Below are positions 58,241 through 64,000 of a stretch of 64,000 nt of DNA, one piece after another. The stretch's first letter is position 1, and each line of letters opens with the position of its first letter. Under the pieces are notes generated by a model, which saw nothing but the letters and a program-made list of their open reading frames with translations, was not told the DNA's origin and searched no databases. Where the stretch lies: positions 5,580,001 to 5,644,000 of the forward strand of contig NZ_CP114040.1 in assembly GCF_026965555.1 (NCBI RefSeq), in the 5' to 3' direction. Position numbers and translations under genes: made by a program. Source of the stretch: Nannocystis punicea. Its GTDB lineage: Bacteria; Myxococcota_A; Polyangia; Nannocystales; Nannocystaceae.

Positions 58241-59164
58241 GCTGTCTTTTGGGACATCCTGCCCGCCGGCTTTGCCGGCACGGGCCCGCGCCTTGGCTTC
58301 ATTCCACCAGCCGTCGAGTCGCTCGAGGCCCGCGGCCTCGGGCTCGATGCCGGCGGCGTGGCAGCGCTCCATCACGTAGGCGAAGCGGGCCTCGAACTTG
58401 GCGCAGGTGGCCCGCAGCGCGTCCTCGGCGGCGACGCCCAGCTTCTGGCCGTAGCGCACCAGCACGAACAGCAGGTCGCCGAACTCCTCCTCGATCGCCT
58501 TCGGGTCGCCCTCGGCCCGCGCTCGCTCGAGCTCTTCCCACTCCTCGCGGATCTTGTCGACCGGGCCCTGGATCGTCGGCCAGTCGAAGCCGACCGCGGC
58601 GGCCTTGTCCTGCAGCCGCCACGCCCGCTGCAGCGCCGGCAGCGAGCGCGGCACGCCGGCCAGCGGGCGGGCCGGGCCGCGTTCGGTCCCTTCGGACAGG
58701 TTCTCCGCGCGCTTGAGCTGGGCCCACTGACGCGCGACGTCGTCGGCGTCGCGCGGCGCGTCGTCCGCCGCGGGCGCGAACACGTGCGGGTGACGCCGGA
58801 TCATCTTGTCGCGGATGGCCGCGATCACGCCGTCGAGGTCGAAGGCGCCCTCGCGCTCGCGCAGGGCCGACTGGAAGACGATCTGGAACAGGAGATCGCC
58901 GAGCTCGCGGCGGTGCGCCTGGGGGTCGGCCAGGGCGTCGAGGACCTCGTACGCCTCCTCGATGAGGTAGGGCCGCAGGGTGTCCAGCGTCTGGGCCCGG
59001 TCCCAGGGGCACCCCTCCGGGTCGGCGAGCAGGCGGTCCATGAGGTCGCGCAGGCCGTCGAGGCCGTCGCGCAGGCCGTGAGCGCGGTGATCGACCTCGG
59101 CGGGCACGGCCGCGCCCGCCGGCGAGTCCGGCTTTGCCTCCGAGGGGTCGCGTGGTAGCTTCAC
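58238..59164 (-). CDS. mazG: nucleoside triphosphate pyrophosphohydrolase MazG
   Basis: A 308-residue all-alpha NTP pyrophosphohydrolase that removes non-canonical or excess NTPs to NMP + PPi. Both MazG halves are visible: DPEGCPWDRAQTLDTLRPYLIEEAYEVLDAL with the ExxE Mg-binding helix and ELGDLLFQIVF (ExxD-type), then a second domain with KIREEWEELERARA and EEFGDLLFVLV. It is longer at the N-terminus than E. coli MazG (263 residues). The start is set at GTG 59164, with TAATGG 7 nt upstream; ATG 59041 would cut off the first helix. It is divergent from phoH, 42 bp apart. The stop falls beside a 14-bp motif, and the last about 70 codons are copied three times downstream. Confidence 0.9.
   Translation of the reverse strand: MKLPRDPSEAKPDSPAGAAVPAEVDHRAHGLRDGLDGLRDLMDRLLADPEGCPWDRAQTLDTLRPYLIEEAYEVLDALADPQAHRRELGDLLFQIVFQSALREREGAFDLDGVIAAIRDKMIRRHPHVFAPAADDAPRDADDVARQWAQLKRAENLSEGTERGPARPLAGVPRSLPALQRAWRLQDKAAAVGFDWPTIQGPVDKIREEWEELERARAEGDPKAIEEEFGDLLFVLVRYGQKLGVAAEDALRATCAKFEARFAYVMERCHAAGIEPEAAGLERLDGWWNEAKARARAGKAGGQDVPKDS
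58241..58258. repeat. 14-bp-spaced motif at the end of mazG
   Basis: GCTG at 58241 and CATC at 58255 around TGTC-TTTTG-GGACA. It encodes the last residues of MazG (QDVPKDS), directly before the stop. Confidence 0.75.
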
Positions 59165-59171
59165 GGGCAGC

Positions 59172-59177
59172 CCATTA
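59172..59177 (-). promoter_or_regulatory. -10 hexamer implying a leaderless start
   Basis: TAATGG on the minus strand ends 7 nt before GTG 59164 of mazG. The last base is not T, so it is a weaker match. Confidence 0.3.
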
Positions 59178-59206
59178 CCACGGGCGGCCCACGCCTGAAC
59201 CACCCA

Positions 59207-60277
<1,071 letters not shown>

Positions 60278-61140
60278 GGCGAGCCTCGCCGCGAAGACTC
60301 GCGGCTCGTCGCGGAGGCCGAGCGCGGCGGCGGGCCGGTGATTCGTGATGTTGCGAGCCGGCTCTGTCCGCGACAGGATCCTCGGCGTGAAGACTCGCGG
60401 CTCGTCGCAGAGCCGAGCGCGGCGGCTCGCCGGCAATTCGTGATGCTGCGAGCCGGCTCTGTCCGCGACAGGATCCTCGGCGTGAAGACTCGCGGCGATC
60501 GTCGTGCGAGGGCCGAGCGCGCAGACGGCCTGTTCGGCGCCACGAGCTTGACGCGAAGGCTTCGGTGAGCGCGTGCGCCGTGCGGAAATCGCGGCTCGCC
60601 GGCGACTGTGCCGGCCTCTGACTCTGCAGGCGACACGGCAGTGGTAGGGTCCGAGCGCGGAGAGGTGCCGCCGATTCGTGAGGTTGCGAGCCGGACTCGT
60701 TCGCCGTCACGATCCTCGGCGAGCGCGTGCGCTGCGGAAATCGCGGCTCGCCGGGCAGCGGTCCGAGGCCGCGACTTCTGCGGGTCAGGCAGAAGTGGTT
60801 CTCCTCGGGAATGACTCCCGTGCGTGGGCCTCGATGCGAACGGGTGATGCGTGCCGCGGAAGTACTGGCGCCGAGCGTCGCGTTCGGTCGTTCCTCGGCG
60901 GGAGAAGGCGCGACTGCGATCGCCAGCCGCTGTCCCTCGCGCCGTTCCTCGTGAGTGAAGTTGCAGGTCTCGCCGCGCCCGTCCGCATGACGTCCGCTTC
61001 ATGCGAGGCGCCGCTCATGTCCGGGGTGACCCCAAAGGCAGCGGGCGTGACAGGTGTCCTCGGGCTCCAGACCCCGGAGGGGGTCACGAGTGTGTCGCGG
61101 TTTTGAGTGGATCGGCTCGCGGCCGTTCGAGTAGTGTGAC
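60278..61140. repeat. 863-bp non-coding region with about 100-bp direct repeats
   Basis: Two nearly identical units and several partial ones lie at about 60292-60390, 60388-60486 and 60485-60520, with diverged copies at 60566-60600 and 60650-60760. Shared parts are GAAGACTCGCGGCTCGTCGC, GAGCCGGCTCTGTCCGCGAC, AGGATCCTCGGCGTG and GCGGAAATCGCGGCTCGCCG. Each full unit contains the hairpin CTGTCCGCGACAG, related to but shorter than the 14-bp motif. Two CATG boxes 14 bp apart lie at 60986 and 61000. No gene is credible. Confidence 0.7.
61132..61137 (+). promoter_or_regulatory. -10 hexamer implying a leaderless start
   Basis: TAGTGT lies 6 nt before GTG 61144 (and 3 nt before GTG 61141) of the SGNH lipoprotein gene, favouring the second GTG as start. 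Confidence 0.4.
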
Positions 61141-62490
61141 GTGGTGAACTACGCCTGTCGTCTCGCTGTCACATTGCCGCGGCCTGCGGGCCTGCTCGCC
61201 CTCCTTTTCGCCATCGGTCTGCCGGCGTGCGGCGAGGTCGAAGACGCCAGCGCGACCGCGCCGACCAGCGGGGACACCAGCAGCGAGGCGAGCAGCGACT
61301 CGACCGGCACCAGCGGGGACACGCCGACGAGCACCCAGGGGCCGGTCACCGAGACGGGCGGCAGCGAGGGCGCGACGGAGGGCGCGACCACCGGGCCGAC
61401 CAGCGGGGACGAGACCACCAGCACCACGGGCACGGACACGAGCACCACCAGCCCGGTGACCTCGACTGACGGCACCACCTCGACGACCTCCACTTCCACG
61501 ACGTCGACGACCTCGGACACGACCGGCGACGAGACCACGGGCACCACCGGCGAGCCGTCCAACACCGACTGTCTGCTCGAGGGCTTCGCCAACCCCGACA
61601 TGGCGCTCAAGCTCGATTACGATCAGTTCGGGCCGGTCATCGGCTCGCACTGCAAGGGCACCAACCACCAGGACATCACCGACATCGAGCGCGTGGTGTT
61701 CCTCGGCGACTCGGTCACCGTCGGCACCCCGCCGCAGCTCGGCGACGACTATTACCGCTCCAAGCTGGCCGACGTGCTGGTCGACCGCTTCGGCCTGACG
61801 CCGCCCAACCCGCTGTGGAAGCAGGCCAACCCGATCGACGGGGTCGCGCTGGTCAAGGAGTCGGGCGACTTCGTGTCGTGCTCGAAGTGGGGCGCGCGCA
61901 CCGACGACTTCCTGCCGCCCGGCAACCAGGTCAACGACTGCTTCCCGCCCGACATGTTCGACAAGCGGACGCTCGTCATCACCACCATGGGCGGCAACGA
62001 CATCGCCGCGATCGCCAAGGACGGGGCCAACGGCACGCCGCTCGACGAGGTCAAGGCCAACGCCGCCGAGGCGGCCGACCTGCTGCGCCAGACCGCCCAC
62101 TGGTTCGTCGACGACCCGGAGAAGTTCCCGAACGGGGTGTTCCTGGTGTTCGCCAACGTCTACGAGTTCACCGACGGCACCGCCGACCTCATGGCCTGCC
62201 CGGCGGCGGGCCTCGGCGGCTTCGACAAGCCGTGGCAGAACCCGGCCGAGCTCATCGACGTGATGATCGGCTTCAACGAGGAGTTCATGAGCGTCGCCGT
62301 CGAGACCGGCACCGACATGATCTTCATGCTCGAGAACTTCTGCGGCCACGGCTTCAAGGCCGGCGACCCGAGCGCGCCGTGCTACCGCGGCCCGGGCCAG
62401 CAGAACTGGTTCGACCTCACCTGCATCCACCCCACCGCGCAAGGCCACACGGTGATCACCGACCTGTTCACCGCCGTGATCGACGAGTAG
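61141..62490 (+). CDS. SGNH/GDSL hydrolase lipoprotein with Thr-rich linker
   Basis: A 449-residue lipoprotein (448 if started at GTG 61144). The lipobox is GLPACG (Cys about residue 30), then a Thr/Ser/Asp/Gly linker of about 110 residues. The esterase domain has VVFLGDSVTVG (GDS, catalytic Ser), TTMGGNDIAA (GxND, block III) and DLTCIHPTAQGH (Asp/His pair of block V), so the SGNH set is complete. Possible substrates are ester-linked carbohydrates or lipids outside the cell. Four or more Cys lie in the domain. A hairpin follows the stop. Confidence 0.9.
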   Translation: MVNYACRLAVTLPRPAGLLALLFAIGLPACGEVEDASATAPTSGDTSSEASSDSTGTSGDTPTSTQGPVTETGGSEGATEGATTGPTSGDETTSTTGTDTSTTSPVTSTDGTTSTTSTSTTSTTSDTTGDETTGTTGEPSNTDCLLEGFANPDMALKLDYDQFGPVIGSHCKGTNHQDITDIERVVFLGDSVTVGTPPQLGDDYYRSKLADVLVDRFGLTPPNPLWKQANPIDGVALVKESGDFVSCSKWGARTDDFLPPGNQVNDCFPPDMFDKRTLVITTMGGNDIAAIAKDGANGTPLDEVKANAAEAADLLRQTAHWFVDDPEKFPNGVFLVFANVYEFTDGTADLMACPAAGLGGFDKPWQNPAELIDVMIGFNEEFMSVAVETGTDMIFMLENFCGHGFKAGDPSAPCYRGPGQQNWFDLTCIHPTAQGHTVITDLFTAVIDE

Positions 62491-62526
62491 CGCGTCCGCC
62501 GCGAAAGTGCGCGGCGGGCGACGCGC
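62491..62526 (+). terminator. stem-loop after the SGNH gene
   Basis: CGCGTC-CGCCGCG (62491-62503) pairs with CGCGGCG and, after a 3-nt bulge, GACGCG (62510-62525), directly after the stop. There is no T tract. Confidence 0.4.
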
Positions 62527-62701
62527 GAATCCGCACGATGAGCGTTTTCGCGCCCGGCCCTCCGGACGCGTCCGGTCACGCGTACCGCCGCGCATCGCTC
62601 GCCGTGGGCCGCCGGGAGGGTTTGCGGGGGGCCAGGCGGGGTTGCTTGCCTTGGGATCCGGGCACGGCTATGCGTGCAAGGCCCAGCCCCCGGACACCCC
62701 A

Positions 62702-64000
62702 ATGACCGCCGTATCGCGTCTTTCGCCGCCCTACAACCCGAATCAACCCCTACCGGACCCCGAAGCCGTGCTCGAGGTGCTGCAGCGGGAGCTCAAGCGG
62801 TCGATGGGGGGGCTGGTGGTACCCGGCTCGCCCCGGCCGTACTTCATGCAGTACTCGCTGCGGCGGGTCCACGCGCTGCGCCTGCGGGCGGCCCACGGGG
62901 CGCTGCTGCGCTCGCGCGAGTCGACTGCCGGCCAGCTCTGGGCCGATGTCCGGGTCGGCAGCCACAAGTTCGACAACGTCATCGACGGCGGCCTCGGCGA
63001 CCGCTCGGAGGAGCGGGAGAGCAGCGACTGGGTCGACGCGCCCGACGACCTCAACCTCCAGGCGCTGCAGATCGGCCTGTGGAAGCTGACGCAGATCAAG
63101 TTCGACGAGGCCCTGGAGGACTACTACGAGCACCGCAAGGCGACCGTCAGCGAGTTCCTGCGCGACGAGATCAGCTCCTTTACGCGCGAGCGGCCGGTCG
63201 TCCACAAGGAAGAGCTGCACCACGACCCGTTCCCGCGGGCCCAGTGGGAGAAGACGCTGGTCGAGCTGTCGCGCCGGTTCCTCGACCACCCGGAGGTCTA
63301 CGACCCGAGCATCAGCCTGTCGGCCGAGCGGGTCCATCGCTGGCTGGTCAACAGCGAGGGGACGGCGGTCATCACCGAGGACGTGTTCATCCAGCTGGGC
63401 ATCGAGGGCTGGGTGCTGACCGAGGACGGGGTGTACGTCGAGGGCTCGCGCCAGCTGTACCTGCGGGCGGTCGACGAGGTGCCCGAACGCGCGCACCTCG
63501 AGCGCCTGCTGGCCGACGTGCTCGAGGAGCTGGCCGCGCTGCGGTCGGCCGACAGCCCCGGGGCCTTCATCGGCCCGGCGCTGCTGTCGGGCCAGGCCGC
63601 GAGCACGCTGTTCCACGAGGCCCTCGGCCACCGCCTCGAGGGCGAGCGGCTGATCGCCCGCGGTGAGAGCAAGACGTTCGCCCGCATGCGCGGCGAGCGG
63701 ATCCTGCCCCGCGGGATCCACGTGTTCGACGACCCGACGCTGACGCACTGCGGCCGCGAGCCGCTGTGGGGCCACTACCGCGTCGACGACGAGGGCGTGG
63801 CGTCCCGGCGCACCCTGCTGGTCGACGACGGGGTGCTGAAGGGCTTCCTGCAGAGCCGCAGCCCGATCCCCGGCAGCGACCACTCGAACGGCCACGGCCG
63901 CCACGACGGGGTCGAGCGGCCGATGGCGCGCATGGGCACCTTCGTGGTCGAGGGCGCGCCGGGCTCGGGCGAGTCGTGGGACGCGCTGCGGACCCGCCTC
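62702..64000 (+). CDS. TldD/PmbA-family metallopeptidase (cut by window end)
   Basis: The first 433 codons of a TldD/PmbA-type protein; the C-terminus is outside the window. The catalytic HExxxH motif is HEALGH (H305, E306, H310), followed by RLEGER, which matches the active TldD-type subunit, whereas PmbA lacks it. GxHVFDDPTL near residue 339 and LLVDDGVLKGFLQSR near 378-392 are also characteristic. The N-terminal region (about 1-60) starts MTAVSRLSPPYNP and has no clear signal peptide. TldD usually pairs with PmbA (TldE) in maturing peptides; the partner may lie downstream. There is no Shine-Dalgarno at ATG 62702. TATGCG about 30 nt upstream could be a -10. Confidence 0.88.
   Translation, partial: MTAVSRLSPPYNPNQPLPDPEAVLEVLQRELKRSMGGLVVPGSPRPYFMQYSLRRVHALRLRAAHGALLRSRESTAGQLWADVRVGSHKFDNVIDGGLGDRSEERESSDWVDAPDDLNLQALQIGLWKLTQIKFDEALEDYYEHRKATVSEFLRDEISSFTRERPVVHKEELHHDPFPRAQWEKTLVELSRRFLDHPEVYDPSISLSAERVHRWLVNSEGTAVITEDVFIQLGIEGWVLTEDGVYVEGSRQLYLRAVDEVPERAHLERLLADVLEELAALRSADSPGAFIGPALLSGQAASTLFHEALGHRLEGERLIARGESKTFARMRGERILPRGIHVFDDPTLTHCGREPLWGHYRVDDEGVASRRTLLVDDGVLKGFLQSRSPIPGSDHSNGHGRHDGVERPMARMGTFVVEGAPGSGESWDALRTRL

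Overview
The window is GC-rich (about 70% by eye), densely coded on both strands, with no rRNA, phage, transposase or CRISPR locus. It suggests a predatory or soil myxobacterium, most likely of the Nannocystis/Plesiocystis side of the Myxococcota. The grounds are many secreted lipoproteins whose mature N-terminus is a long Thr/Ser linker, cysteine-rich repeat lipoproteins, membrane-anchored Ser/Thr kinases, AgmX/PglI-type C-terminal domains, and a Gld-like ABC operon. The taxon is an inference from gene style, not from a marker gene.

Layout. 1-5400: two paralogous lipoproteins separated by an array of small hairpin repeats, a tRNA-Glu/tRNA-Lys transcription unit, a Cys-rich exported protein and an M28-type lipoprotein peptidase. 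6050-14530: a HEAT-like protein, a Tat-exported Rieske lipoprotein, a winged-helix HTH_42 protein, an M13 metallopeptidase lipoprotein, a Glu/Leu/Phe/Val-type dehydrogenase and an LIC_10091-like lipoprotein. 14777-19711: a four-gene, translationally coupled ABC/GldG/DUF4340 operon closed by a strong terminator. 19890-28440: an APC permease, an aspartoacylase-like deacylase, a VIT/vWA protein and a second AgmX-domain protein. 28488-31619: a metallophosphoesterase and an HTTM (gamma-carboxylase-like) membrane protein with its partner. 31706-37218: a tightly coupled pair of HSP90/GHKL-like proteins, the second 1320 residues long and internally repeated. 37383-46799: exported lipoproteins, two sister Ser/Thr kinases, a TPR protein and a solute-binding lipoprotein. 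46812-64000: a CPBP protease, a histone-H1-like zinc-ribbon protein, a chemoreceptor-like sensor, GluRS (gltX), a nucleotidyl cyclase, a large Cys-repeat lipoprotein, MazG/PhoH (divergent), an SGNH-hydrolase lipoprotein and the start of a TldD/PmbA peptidase.

Three patterns cut across the genes. (1) A dispersed short palindrome, TGTCC-N4-GGACA with CATG or CAGG ends, occurs dozens of times both inside and between genes. Its ends lie at a strict 14-bp spacing and grow into phased arrays of up to seven units; 3' ends of genes are a preferred site. (2) Decayed tandem copies of gene 3' ends lie directly downstream of at least four unrelated genes. (3) About eight genes have a TANNNT hexamer 6-8 nt before the start codon, which implies leaderless mRNAs. 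The first pattern, possibly together with the second, is the best candidate for an undescribed element.
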